38,864 nt of DNA, taken from contig PMBI01000082.1 of NCBI GenBank assembly GCA_003153775.1, positions 1 through 38,864 of the forward strand. The letters are read 5' to 3'. This DNA comes from Syntrophaceae bacterium (lineage in GTDB: Bacteria > Desulfobacterota > Syntrophia > Syntrophales > UBA2185). This document shows positions 14,970 to 23,586 of this stretch, one piece after another. The notes under the pieces are model-generated. The model searched no databases, was not told the origin of the DNA, and worked only from the letters and a program-made list of their open reading frames with translations. Both the position numbers and the translations under genes were made by a program. Numbering within the stretch: the first letter of the stretch is position 1; each line of letters begins with the position of its first letter.

Positions 14970-17423
14970 TCACTGCAATTTATATATCGGGCTGTCCTTC
15001 CCGAAGTTGATGATTAGCGGAGTCTGTTCATGTCCGATCTGTCTTGATATGCTCGTTGTCATCGTCTTGGAGTATTCACCCAGCCCAACGATGCTAACCT
15101 TGCCATCTTTGTTTTTGTCGGCTTCCTTGTTGTTGTTCAAACCATCCAGTAATGTATAGGTGAAGAGCCCATTTCCCTTATACCCGTCCACCGCAGACTG
15201 TTTGTCACTGGCCGATGCATAAATATGAAGCCCCATCTTCTTGGCCAACACGGACATACGGGCATCATAAAGCCCGCTTACGATAGCATCCACGCCACCA
15301 GCATGGCAGGTGTCAAAAATGAAGAGCTGACTTAAAGATCTTATCTTTTTCGACATCTCCACGATCTCATTAGAGCTGATCATGCTTGCCTCGCTCACAT
15401 TACCGTCATAGTCATGGGCGAGCATGTAATACTGGCTCTGGAGAAGCACGCCGTGACCTGCCACAAAGAAGATGAAACCGTCATTCGGCTTAACAACGCG
15501 GGAAAGCTCGTTGATCTTGTTGATGATGCTTCCCTTACTGGCTTTATCATCTGTCAATAGTTCATAATGAATGTTCTCGGGCTTATACACTGTGGCTGTT
15601 TGCTTGAGCAGTTTCTGCTCGATATCGGTTGCATCCTTAGTGGCATATTTGAGCGTTACGGTGCTGTCATTATATCTATCAATGCCTACAGATAAAATGT
15701 AGAGATGGGGGTCTTCTGCCTTTATCTTTGAATTGAAATTGACCGTTTTCAGATAGCTCTGGACGGTGTTGCTGCTGTTAAAGGCACTAACGCTTACAGC
15801 GTTCTCTCCAGGAATAACTTCTATTTCCTTGCAGTCTTGAAAGGCCTCTCCTTTTGATTTGATCGTCACGGGGACAATGTTTTCCTTACCTTTTATGGAT
15901 ATGCTCCGTATATTATCGTAAATAGCTCTGCTGTTCATGGCCATCAAGTGGGTTTTCTCTGACGTAGTTCTTGTCATGTCTCGGTAATAACCGTCGGACT
16001 GGATGAGCTTGCCGTTATGGAATAGTCGCACCTCGCCGATACCGCCGCCGGTGCTTTTGGCTGAGTAGCAAAACTTGATTTTTGGTGAGTTAGTATCCTT
16101 GAGAGGGGCAATCTCCACAGTCGGCGGTGGGCTTTTGATTGCGTCTTTCATGGTGATGGTGATGAGGTCCTTTATGTCTTCTCCCCTCAATTTTACCGCT
16201 ACAATGTCCGGACGGTAGAAAACATCATAGAACTGGTCAACTGTATAGTCCTTCCCTTCAAATTTAGTGTTAAGATACTGAGCGCCTTTTTCAGACGAGT
16301 TATAATAGCCTTCTGGCGTAATCACAAGCCACTCGCCGTCATCAAACGTTATCATAGTAACGATCTCATCGCCTGTAGAAACGTCAAAAAGCCTTACAGA
16401 GGCGCGAGATGCAACTACAGCAGTCCTGCTGTCAGGGGAGATGGCTGCAGCAGAACGGATGTTCAGTGCCGTAGTCGTTGCACCCTTCTCTCTAACCGTT
16501 AACTGCCTGACTATAGTACCTGTGGCAATATCCCAAAGCTTGTAATTTCCGTAGAAATCACCGGTGAGGGCAAATCTGCCGTCAGGCGAAAGAGAGAGGG
16601 TATCTACCCAGTTGGACAAGAAAGGTTCACTGCTGATAATCCCCGCAAATTCCTTAACTTTGTTGCCTGTTGCTGCATCCAGTAATATCAAATTGGTACT
16701 TGTGCCCCTGGAAATCGCTTGTTGACGTACTACCAATATTTGTTTGCCGCTCGCAGTATATGCAAATTCACGGGCAACATTTCCAATTGTTGCTCTCCAT
16801 ATTTCATTGCCTGTTGCCACATCTTTCAAAACAATTTCAGTAAATCCTCCTCTTCCCCTCGTAAATTTGTCCGGCATAAGAAAAGCTTTGCCATCCGGAG
16901 AAATTCTGGCGCCGATATTTATAAAATTTCCGCGATACTCTTTAAGCATCTTGCCAGTTTGGACTTCATGCAATTTGGCAGAAGAGATGGTTGACCCTAC
17001 AACATATTTGCCATTCGGTAAATATCTCACCATTTGATGTCTATCAATCAAGCTGTAACCGGAAATTCTCTGTATTTCCTTACCTGTTGCAACATCCCAG
17101 AACCTTATTGTGCCGTCCAAGCTTATTGAAGCAATGGTTCTGCCGTCTGGGGAATAGGAGAGATCGCTGATCCACCCTGTATGTCCAGTGAACTGAACAG
17201 TTCGACCGGTGCCGAATAAATCCCAAAGCCTTATTGTGCCATCAGCCCCTCCCGAAATCACACTTTTCCCATCCGGCGAATAATCAACAGCTAATATATA
17301 AGGGGCAGTATTTTTTACCTCCATTGTCATGTTCGCAGTTATAACGTATATTTTCGGAGTTGCCGCACAGGAGGCAAGAAGGAACAGGCAGATAACCCCC
17401 CAAACTTTCTTACTCCACTTCAT
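14970..17423 (-). CDS. lipoprotein with WD40-like repeats and a caspase-like (C14) peptidase domain
   Basis: An 817-aa predicted lipoprotein. The N-terminal signal ends in lipobox LASC (Cys19). Residues about 40-370 hold at least six WD40-type blades (YSPDGKSVISGGADGTIRLWD, YSPDGRTIASISLDGTIRFWD, LSPDGRFALTGDFYGNYKLWD). Then comes a linker with a GEWLVITPEGYY element and a beta-rich region. Residues about 575-800 form a peptidase C14/caspase-like domain: LYILSVGIDRY, the His motif FFVAGHG (H657) and the Cys motif FDTCHAGG (C706). Both dyad residues are intact. Near the end, DKNKDGK resembles a Ca loop but lacks the position-12 acid. ATG 17423 is chosen because GAGGAGG lies 7 bases upstream. 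A terminator separates it from the upstream gene. Role unknown; cell-envelope proteolysis or death/defence are possibilities. Confidence 0.9.
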   Translation of the reverse strand: MKWSKKVWGVICLFLLASCAATPKIYVITANMTMEVKNTAPYILAVDYSPDGKSVISGGADGTIRLWDLFGTGRTVQFTGHTGWISDLSYSPDGRTIASISLDGTIRFWDVATGKEIQRISGYSLIDRHQMVRYLPNGKYVVGSTISSAKLHEVQTGKMLKEYRGNFINIGARISPDGKAFLMPDKFTRGRGGFTEIVLKDVATGNEIWRATIGNVAREFAYTASGKQILVVRQQAISRGTSTNLILLDAATGNKVKEFAGIISSEPFLSNWVDTLSLSPDGRFALTGDFYGNYKLWDIATGTIVRQLTVREKGATTTALNIRSAAAISPDSRTAVVASRASVRLFDVSTGDEIVTMITFDDGEWLVITPEGYYNSSEKGAQYLNTKFEGKDYTVDQFYDVFYRPDIVAVKLRGEDIKDLITITMKDAIKSPPPTVEIAPLKDTNSPKIKFCYSAKSTGGGIGEVRLFHNGKLIQSDGYYRDMTRTTSEKTHLMAMNSRAIYDNIRSISIKGKENIVPVTIKSKGEAFQDCKEIEVIPGENAVSVSAFNSSNTVQSYLKTVNFNSKIKAEDPHLYILSVGIDRYNDSTVTLKYATKDATDIEQKLLKQTATVYKPENIHYELLTDDKASKGSIINKINELSRVVKPNDGFIFFVAGHGVLLQSQYYMLAHDYDGNVSEASMISSNEIVEMSKKIRSLSQLFIFDTCHAGGVDAIVSGLYDARMSVLAKKMGLHIYASASDKQSAVDGYKGNGLFTYTLLDGLNNNKEADKNKDGKVSIVGLGEYSKTMTTSISRQIGHEQTPLIINFGKDSPIYKLQ

Positions 17424-17441
17424 AATTTCCTCCTCAAACAC

Positions 17442-17473
17442 AAAACCCCGTTCTCTTCTGTGAAACGGGGTTT
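17442..17473 (-). terminator. intrinsic terminator/attenuator between two - strand genes
   Basis: On the - strand, AAACCCCGTT and AACGGGGTTT form a 10-bp stem around an 11-12 base loop, ending in TTTTGTGTTT. It follows the Coa1-like gene and precedes the caspase-like gene SD by about 6 bases, so readthrough or a separate promoter is needed for the latter. Confidence 0.75.
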
Positions 17474-17495
17474 CAGTAATCAGTCCATAGCACCC

Positions 17496-17948
17496 TCACG
17501 CAACCACGAGAGGCTTCATAAACCCCTGGCGGTCTTTGTAATAGGCAGAAACGATACGCCACCGATTCAGTTTTTTTTGCAGATATACGGAAACCTCTGT
17601 TGTCTGTTTGCTTTTTCCAATGACGTCAAAGGTGAACATCGCATTATCTTCGCGGCCGATGGGAGGCATTTCTATAGGGAACCACGGATCGCATTTGTCC
17701 ACCTCTCCAATTTCAGCCTTGATTGCCTGATTCTGGCGGATGAAAGACTCTGAGAGTTTGTAAGGTTCAGAATTCATCACATAATAAACAATGCCGTAGA
17801 TAACGAAGATCACCGTAAGGATAACGGCAGCAACGACGGGCCACGATGAAGCGCCGCGGGGACGAGTGGGTTCATATTTTGTTTGGGATTCCTTATCAGT
17901 TTGCGAGGGAAAGACCACAGGAGGTGAAGATTTTGACGTCTTATTCAT
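17496..17948 (-). CDS. Coa1/Tim21-like single-pass membrane protein
   Basis: A 150-aa protein. A polar, Pro-rich N-terminus (1-34) is followed by one membrane helix (about 36-58: WPVVAAVILTVIFVIYGIVYYV). The extracytoplasmic domain (62-145) has the pattern of cytochrome-oxidase-assembly Coa1-like domains: ESFIRQNQAIKAEIGEV, FTFDVIGKSKQTTEVSVYLQKKLNRWRIVSAYY. Such domains are widespread in bacteria with unknown function. SD GAGGA lies about 11 bases before the ATG. It is upstream of, and codirectional with, the caspase-like lipoprotein gene, though a terminator lies between. No oxidase genes are nearby. Confidence 0.7.
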   Translation of the reverse strand: MNKTSKSSPPVVFPSQTDKESQTKYEPTRPRGASSWPVVAAVILTVIFVIYGIVYYVMNSEPYKLSESFIRQNQAIKAEIGEVDKCDPWFPIEMPPIGREDNAMFTFDVIGKSKQTTEVSVYLQKKLNRWRIVSAYYKDRQGFMKPLVVA

Positions 17949-18159
17949 TGTGATGCATCCTCAATCAGCGCCTGCAAAAATCTGACAAGACCTACAAAAT
18001 CTGGGAACAAATCTGAGGATACCATACCAGTTAATTTGCCAATATGAATTTATCCCATATCTTTTTTACTGAATATGACTTGAAATCTACACATTACTGC
18101 GAGGGATGTCAAATGCTGACTACAGGAAGTTCTAAATGAAAAAACCTATTGCCGCTTCT

Positions 18160-18939
18160 TCAGGATCGCCCATCCGTCGCAGGAACACGCGCCATAACTG
18201 CGGAGATGAGATCTGCATGTCTTTCAAAGACATCATGAGCGTATTCGTGAGGCCGCTTGACAACAACAACGGAACAGCCTTCGAGACGAGCCGCTTCCAG
18301 CTTTTCCGGTGTTCCCCCGGCCGGGCCGCTGTCCTTGGTGACAAGCACGCCTGCGCCAAACATTTTAATCACCGATCTGTTTTCGTCGACGGAGAATGGC
18401 CCTCGCTTCGCGATAATGAATTCATCATTGATGCCGAGGGCGCGGCAGGCATCAAGCGATGACTTCGCAGGAAGGACACGGACGATCAGCTTGCTTCCCG
18501 TTCTCCGTGCCTCGTCTACATATGGTTTGAGGTTCGTGACCCCTGTGGTAAGAAATACCGTACGACCCGCAGTGCAGGCGATCCTCGCCGCCTCTTCGTG
18601 ACTCGGAGCGAGTGTAATGCCCTTCTCATCGGATACGCCGCTCGGGCGACTGATTGCGAAGTAGGGAATATTCAGGCGCGCGGCTACGCGCCTTGCCGTC
18701 TTCCGGACAAGTGTCGCGTAGGGATGTGTCGCATCGACGATGGCGTCGATGCCGCCTTCACTGATCAGGTCCGCCATCCCTTCTTCATCGAGTCTTCCCG
18801 CACGCCTGCTGATGTTGGGGTGCGTGCTTAGTTCCAGCGAAATCTCCGTTGCCATCGAGACGAGCACCCTGTAGCCCCTCTCAGCCAGTTCCCTGGCGAT
18901 GGGAGCCGTGTCGGATGTGCCGCCGAGAAGAAGGATCAT
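18160..18939 (-). CDS. cbiJ: (cobalt-)precorrin-6A reductase
   Basis: The NAD(P)H-dependent step that reduces (cobalt-)precorrin-6A to 6B (CbiJ/CobK family). The 259-aa protein has the N-terminal nucleotide loop MILLLGGTSDTAPIARELAERG, the family block DATHPYATLVRKTARRVAA and the late motif VTKDSGPAGGTPEKLEAARLEG. It is the last gene of the operon, with ATGA overlap (18936-18939) with cbiH. The 211 bases after its stop show no clear terminator. Confidence 0.93.
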   Translation of the reverse strand: MILLLGGTSDTAPIARELAERGYRVLVSMATEISLELSTHPNISRRAGRLDEEGMADLISEGGIDAIVDATHPYATLVRKTARRVAARLNIPYFAISRPSGVSDEKGITLAPSHEEAARIACTAGRTVFLTTGVTNLKPYVDEARRTGSKLIVRVLPAKSSLDACRALGINDEFIIAKRGPFSVDENRSVIKMFGAGVLVTKDSGPAGGTPEKLEAARLEGCSVVVVKRPHEYAHDVFERHADLISAVMARVPATDGRS

Positions 18940-19652
18940 ACCTTGTAGCCCCGCGGGGTAACAAACCAGCCGCCAGAAACCTTGGAGGAGCTGTTTCCGA
19001 TGATGACGATGCTCCGCATGTTTATCTCATGTTCCAGAAAATGATCGAGGTCCGTAAGGACTACCTTCTCGTCATTCGTACCCACGGCGGTTCCTATGCC
19101 CACGGGTGTTGCGCCCGACCTGTATTTTCGAAAGATTGCGGCGGTCTCTATGAGCTGTTTCTTCCGGGTGGCGCTTTGCGGGTTGTAGATGGCTACGACG
19201 AAATCGGCCTTGGCCACGGCTTCAACCCTTTTTCGTATAACATCCCAGGGGACAAGGAGATCGCTCATGCTGATCGTCGCGTAATCGCACATCAAGGGTG
19301 CACCGAGCCTGGCCGCTGCGGCATTTGCTGCCGCTACGCCCGGCACAATTTCTATTGGGAGAGTCATACCGAGAGTCTGGGCGAGCTCAAGCGCCAGCCC
19401 CGCCATGCCGTAGACGCCGGGATCTCCCGAGGAGATGAGGGCCACCCGGTCTCCGCGTCTGGCGCGGTCGAGGGCGGTCGTGCACCGCTCGACCTCCTTC
19501 GTCATCCCCGAAGAAATGATTTCCTTTCCTTCCGTCAGGTCATGAATGAGCGCGAGGTAGCGGCTATAGCCTATGATGGCGCTGCACCGGGCGATCGTAT
19601 CCTCAGCGCGCCGCGTCCTGTCTAAAGGGCCTCCGGGGCCGATTCCGACCAC
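18936..19652 (-). CDS. cbiH: (cobalt-)precorrin-3B C17-methyltransferase
   Basis: SAM-dependent methylation at C17 with ring contraction in the anaerobic corrin pathway. The 238-aa protein has the tetrapyrrole-methylase fold: VVGIGPGG at the start, LISSGDPGVYGMAGLALEL, IVPGVAAANAAAARLGAPL, VAIYNPQS and VGIGTAVG. GTG 19652 overlaps the end of cbiG by 31 bases, with AGGGA 9 bases upstream. The same frame reads on upstream as GKLFVVGIGPG, so a start further 5' is possible. The only candidate with a strong SD (GGGAGGAGG) would be an ATT about 26 codons upstream. The start is therefore uncertain. Confidence 0.93.
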   Translation of the reverse strand: MVGIGPGGPLDRTRRAEDTIARCSAIIGYSRYLALIHDLTEGKEIISSGMTKEVERCTTALDRARRGDRVALISSGDPGVYGMAGLALELAQTLGMTLPIEIVPGVAAANAAAARLGAPLMCDYATISMSDLLVPWDVIRKRVEAVAKADFVVAIYNPQSATRKKQLIETAAIFRKYRSGATPVGIGTAVGTNDEKVVLTDLDHFLEHEINMRSIVIIGNSSSKVSGGWFVTPRGYKV

Positions 19653-20422
19653 GAAAAGCTTTCCCTGGCCAAGGCCACGGTCACGGGTCCTGATGTCATC
19701 TTTGGAAGTATTAATCGCGTCCTCCTCCCTGCCAGAATGGCGGCCGGCTCAGCGACCGCAGGCAGGTTCACTTTTTTTTCCACGAATGCCGAACGGGCAA
19801 ATTTTCTCGTGGATGAGCGGATCTCTTCCGATCTTATGAATCGCAAAGGTATCCCCAGCAGTTGTGCCGCCGCAAGCAGGCCTTCTTCGTTCTTCTTGAT
19901 GTCTGCCGAGGCAAGGAGCCGGACCTCATCACGCCCGACACCTGCTTTCCGGAGTGCGGCATCTACCGCCTCTATGATTGCGGGAGCCTTTACGCCCTTG
20001 CGGCAGCCGATCCCCACGATTACTGATTTCAGGGCTTCTGTCGTCGTAGTGATTAACGGCTCTCCCCCGATGATGTTGCTGACTGCATTGGCGAGATCAT
20101 TGGCCCCGCCTTCGTGGCCGCCGAGAAGGCTCACGGCGAACCGCCCGCCTGCATCGACAACTACCACACCGGGGTCAGTGGCCTTATGCATTATCTTCTT
20201 TGCAACGGCGCGCACCACTACGCCGCAAGGTGCAATGTAAACGAGGCCGTCATAGCGGTTGAATATCTGCCCGGTGAGGGTGATGATGCTCTTGAATCTG
20301 CGGCCCGCGAACGCATCTGCTACCTTCTCATGCAGAAATATATCGGCATCGCCGAGGCCGTCTTTGAGGCTTACAGCTATGCGCGCGCCTTCGTCGGAGA
20401 GGCTGATGACGGCCGTCTTCAT
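19622..20422 (-). CDS. cbiG: cobalt-precorrin-5A hydrolase, short form
   Basis: Opens the delta-lactone of cobalt-precorrin-5A with loss of acetaldehyde. The 266-aa protein has the CbiG N domain (1-125: GLVYIAPCGVVVRAVAKKI, SLLGGHEGGAND at about 99-109) and the C domain (from about 134: VIVGIGCRKG, then LLASADIKKNEEGLLAAAQ). Only about seven residues separate ITTTT from the C domain, where longer family members (about 350 aa) carry a middle domain. The N and C motifs are intact, so it is probably active. ATGA overlap with cbiF at 20419-20422. Confidence 0.93.
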   Translation of the reverse strand: MKTAVISLSDEGARIAVSLKDGLGDADIFLHEKVADAFAGRRFKSIITLTGQIFNRYDGLVYIAPCGVVVRAVAKKIMHKATDPGVVVVDAGGRFAVSLLGGHEGGANDLANAVSNIIGGEPLITTTTEALKSVIVGIGCRKGVKAPAIIEAVDAALRKAGVGRDEVRLLASADIKKNEEGLLAAAQLLGIPLRFIRSEEIRSSTRKFARSAFVEKKVNLPAVAEPAAILAGRRTRLILPKMTSGPVTVALARESFSWSESAPEAL

Positions 20423-21177
20423 CGATCCTTCCCTTCGCGGAACTTGTGGGTGAAAGCTGCATCATAGAGTTTCGATGCGGGGATATCGCGGCTGAGAGCA
20501 CGTCCTACGATGATCACCGATGTCTGCCCGATGTCGGTTACGCGCACCTTCCCGGCAATGTCATTCAAAGTTCCTTCGATGATCTTCTCGTCGGGCCAGG
20601 AGGCGTGATAGACGATGGCGCAAGGGCAATCTCCGCCGTAGGATGCTGTAAGCTTGGCTGTGACTTCTTCTATTTTATGGCCGGAGAGGAATATGCAGAG
20701 CGTTGCCTGTGACCGGGCGAGGTTTTCCAACTCCTGCTCTTCCGGCATGGGCGTGCGGCCTCCCGTGCGCGTGAGAATGATTGTCTGCGCCACTTCCGGC
20801 GCTGTCAGCTCCGCCCGCAATACCGCTGCCGCCGCCTGGAAGGCGCTTACCCCGGGGCAAACCTCATAGGCGATGCCGAGCCTGTCGAGCGCGTTCATCT
20901 GTTCACGGATAGCTCCGTATATGGAAGGGTCGCCGGAATGAAGTCTCACGACATCTATATTTTTTTCTTGCGCATCGCGGCAGACCCGGATGATCTCGTC
21001 AAGGGACATGGCGGCAGAATCGAACCGTTCGGCATTTCTTGACACGATGTCCATGACTCCCGGGCTTACGAGGGAGCCGGCGTAGATGCAGATGCGGCAG
21101 TTCGTCAAGAGACGTGCAGCCTTTACTGTGAGAAGCTCCGGATCGCCAGGGCCTGCGCCCACGAAAAATACTTTCAT
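20419..21177 (-). CDS. cbiF: (cobalt-)precorrin-4 C11-methyltransferase
   Basis: SAM-dependent methylation at C11. A full-length 252-aa tetrapyrrole methylase: FVGAGPGDPELLTVKAARLL at the N-terminus, CIYAGSLV, RLHSGDPSIYGAIREQM, EVCPGVSAFQAAAAVL and LTRTGGRTPMPEEQ, the last being characteristic of the CbiF/CobM group. The ATG at 21177 overlaps the cbiL stop (TAATG), indicating translational coupling. Confidence 0.96.
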   Translation of the reverse strand: MKVFFVGAGPGDPELLTVKAARLLTNCRICIYAGSLVSPGVMDIVSRNAERFDSAAMSLDEIIRVCRDAQEKNIDVVRLHSGDPSIYGAIREQMNALDRLGIAYEVCPGVSAFQAAAAVLRAELTAPEVAQTIILTRTGGRTPMPEEQELENLARSQATLCIFLSGHKIEEVTAKLTASYGGDCPCAIVYHASWPDEKIIEGTLNDIAGKVRVTDIGQTSVIIVGRALSRDIPASKLYDAAFTHKFREGKDR

Positions 21178-21902
21178 TAGATTTTTTCTCCCCCTGTATG
21201 CACCAGGATGATGGACAGATAGCCTGCTTCGGGGTTCTCGTTCCTGAGGGCGCGCAGGTCCGTCTCCACCCGCTGGTCTCTCATGCCAGCGCGCGAGACA
21301 AAAACACTCTCGTCGATAACGCCCGCATCTTCCAGTATGTCCAGAATATCCGGCAGGCGCTTGCCGATCTTCATGAGAATGACAGTCCCTTTCTCCTTCA
21401 ATGCCTTTCTCACTTCATCGAGATCGTCCGCCGTGGGGATTACCACGACAGCCTCCTTGGCCTCCCCAACAGGGAATTCCGCCAGGGCCGCGGCGGCGCT
21501 GAAGGCTGTAACACCGGGGACAGTGACAACATCAACATCCGGGATTTTGGCCCTGATCTCCCGGAGGAGATAGATATAGGTCGAATAGAGAAGCGGATCG
21601 CCAAGAGTAAGGAAGCAGGCGTCTTCACCTTTTTCGAGGACGCTGATGATCTTCCGCGCAGACTCGCCCCATCTCTTTGACAGCTCCTCCCGCTCCGATG
21701 TCATGGGAAAGACGAGCTCATGGACCTCGGAGGATTTTCCGAGGTAACGGTTAGCGATGGAGAGGGCGAGGCTCTCCGCGGCAGTCCGGGCCTTAGGCAC
21801 GAAGATGTGACGGCACCGGGCGATGAGATTTGCGCCCTTCACGGTGATGAGTTCCGGGTCACCGGGGCCAACCCCGATGCCGTAAAGTGTTCCCCGTTTC
21901 AT
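21177..21902 (-). CDS. cbiL: (cobalt-)precorrin-2 C20-methyltransferase
   Basis: SAM-dependent methylation at C20 of cobalt-factor II/precorrin-2, the first ring methylation after cobalt insertion. The 241-aa protein has LYGIGVGPGDPELITVKG, IFVPKA, FLTLGDPLLYSTYIYLL and TVPGVTAFSAAAA, matching CbiL/CobI. One-base overlap with cbiF downstream and ATGA overlap with cbiE upstream. Confidence 0.96.
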   Translation of the reverse strand: MKRGTLYGIGVGPGDPELITVKGANLIARCRHIFVPKARTAAESLALSIANRYLGKSSEVHELVFPMTSEREELSKRWGESARKIISVLEKGEDACFLTLGDPLLYSTYIYLLREIRAKIPDVDVVTVPGVTAFSAAAALAEFPVGEAKEAVVVIPTADDLDEVRKALKEKGTVILMKIGKRLPDILDILEDAGVIDESVFVSRAGMRDQRVETDLRALRNENPEAGYLSIILVHTGGEKI

Positions 21903-22534
21903 CGAAAGAGGTCCTCTTTTATTATTAGAACGATAGTCCGCGATGACGCCTCGGTTTTTTCCAGGTCCGCTGGTTCAATCTGCCGCACCCTCTCGTTATC
22001 GAGGGTGAGATTTTCGCAGAGATAGATGCGGCGCCCTTTTCCGATGGCCTTCGCCAAGCTAACGACCCAGGCTATCGCATCTTTCCTTCCGGCGAAGACT
22101 GCGATCTTTCCCTCCTTCGTAAGCGATGCCGGCTTCAGTCGCGGATTTTCCCCATGTGCGTCGATGATTCTTGCATCCAGCCAGTCCATCCCGATCGCGG
22201 CAAAGGCCGTCTGGATGGAGCTCACGCCCGGTATGATCTCACAGCGGCTTCTGCCGAAACGCTTGAGGATAGGCGCGGCCAGGCTGCAGAGACCGGGGTC
22301 GCCGGTTACGAGAACTACGATGCGTCTGCCGCTTTCTGAATCGATTTCATCCAAGACCTTTTCAATATCGGAACCGACAATAATTTTTTCTCCCCTGTGA
22401 TTGGGGAAAAGCTCAAGGAGACGGCCGGCGCCCACGAGCACTTCGGCCTGCTCAATGGCATTTCTCGCGGCAGGCGTCAGGTAATCCGGTGAGCCGGGGC
22501 CGCATCCTGCAATTATGAGAGAAGCGTTCTTCAT
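21899..22534 (-). CDS. cbiE: cobalt-precorrin-7 C5-methyltransferase (CbiE only)
   Basis: SAM-dependent methylation at C5. The 211-aa protein has IAGCGPGSPDYLTPAARNAI, VTGDPGLCSLAAPIL and IIPGVSSIQTAFAAIGMDW. It is only the CbiE half of CobL-type enzymes: the C15-methylating, decarboxylating CbiT domain is neither fused nor encoded elsewhere in the window. A GTG at 22540 is in frame, but ATG 22534 is preferred: GGGGAGG lies 5 bases upstream and the ATG forms an ATGA overlap with the cbiD stop (22531-22533). Confidence 0.94.
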   Translation of the reverse strand: MKNASLIIAGCGPGSPDYLTPAARNAIEQAEVLVGAGRLLELFPNHRGEKIIVGSDIEKVLDEIDSESGRRIVVLVTGDPGLCSLAAPILKRFGRSRCEIIPGVSSIQTAFAAIGMDWLDARIIDAHGENPRLKPASLTKEGKIAVFAGRKDAIAWVVSLAKAIGKGRRIYLCENLTLDNERVRQIEPADLEKTEASSRTIVLIIKEDLFR

Positions 22535-23586
22535 TTCCACCTCCCCAAATCTCCGTCCACTCCTATTATTTCTCCCCGCATATTGACGAGGACAGCGGCA
22601 GTCTCTATGTGAGAGCCTAAGCGCCCGCTCACGGCTATGCGCACTCTGCCTGCGAGTATATCCCCGAGTTCTTTCCGCTCCTCTGCCGAGAGGGCCGAGA
22701 AAAGCCCTTCCACAGTGGGTATCCCCCGCATTTTTTCTGCGAGGACATTTCCCGCCAGGTCAGAAACAAAGGGCAGGGCGCTCTTGGATCTTGCCGAGTG
22801 CGTGTCCCATTCACCCATCGCGAGCTTTGCCAGTTTCCCCGGATGGCCGAGGACCATGATGGCTTCAAACGCTTGGCCGGCAGCGCAATTGAGCATGAAG
22901 CCCCATTCGTTGCTTACCTCGATGACCTGCCCGGGACTTAAACTAAAATTCGTGTTTGCCGCGCGCTCCCCGATATGACCGGGAACAAAGACAGGCGCCC
23001 TGATGCCGGAGGCTTCGGCCACGTCAAGAAGACACTTAAGAGACGTCCGCAGTGCGGAGCAACTGAAAGGACGCACTCTGCCCGACGTGCCCAGGATGGA
23101 AAGCCCGTCGATGATGCCCAGCCTCGGGTTAAATGTTTTTGCCGCAATTTCCTTTCCTCCCGGGATGGAGATGGTGACTCTTATCCCGCTGTCCGTGACT
23201 TCACGCACGGCATCCCGGATCATACGGCGGGGACAGGGGTTTACAGCGGGTTCCCCGGGAGGCACGGACAATCCCGGTTTCGTCACTGTGCCCACGCCCT
23301 CACCTGCGGCTATAACCACCTCATCGCCTGCGACACTTGCAACTGATGCGATAACCGTCACTCCGTTTGTAACATCCGGATCATCCCCTGCGTCCTTGCG
23401 GACGGCTGCCTCCGCGGATCCGTTGTTTCCCCGTACATAGAGAATGGGTATTACCACGCGGTCGCCTGAGGGGATGGCGAGCTCCACGTCTTTGAGAGCC
23501 GTCCCATCAAAGAGAAACGTGACTGCCGCCTTTGCCGCTGCAGCCGCGCATGTACCTGTAGTGAAGCCGCTCCTGAGCTTACTCAT
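22531..23586 (-). CDS. cbiD: cobalt-precorrin-5B C1-methyltransferase
   Basis: Methylates C1 in the anaerobic pathway; not homologous to the CbiE/F/H/L fold. The 351-aa protein starts LRSGFTTGTCAAAAAKAAV, the CbiD signature, and contains VTKPGLSVPPGEPAVNPCPRRMI and ILGTSGRVRPFSCSALRTSL. Presence of CbiD marks the anaerobic route. It overlaps cbiO by 8 bases. Confidence 0.97.
   Translation of the reverse strand: MSKLRSGFTTGTCAAAAAKAAVTFLFDGTALKDVELAIPSGDRVVIPILYVRGNNGSAEAAVRKDAGDDPDVTNGVTVIASVASVAGDEVVIAAGEGVGTVTKPGLSVPPGEPAVNPCPRRMIRDAVREVTDSGIRVTISIPGGKEIAAKTFNPRLGIIDGLSILGTSGRVRPFSCSALRTSLKCLLDVAEASGIRAPVFVPGHIGERAANTNFSLSPGQVIEVSNEWGFMLNCAAGQAFEAIMVLGHPGKLAKLAMGEWDTHSARSKSALPFVSDLAGNVLAEKMRGIPTVEGLFSALSAEERKELGDILAGRVRIAVSGRLGSHIETAAVLVNMRGEIIGVDGDLGRWK

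Noticed and set aside
15000-15200. EF-hand in the caspase-like lipoprotein (DKNKDGK)
   Set aside because: Position 12 of the loop is Gly rather than Glu/Asp and there is no paired hand, so calcium binding is not supported.
18849-19625. Long + strand frame (258 codons) opposite cbiJ and cbiH
   Set aside because: It is a shadow of GC-rich genes on the other strand. Both - strand proteins have clear family motifs; this frame has none.
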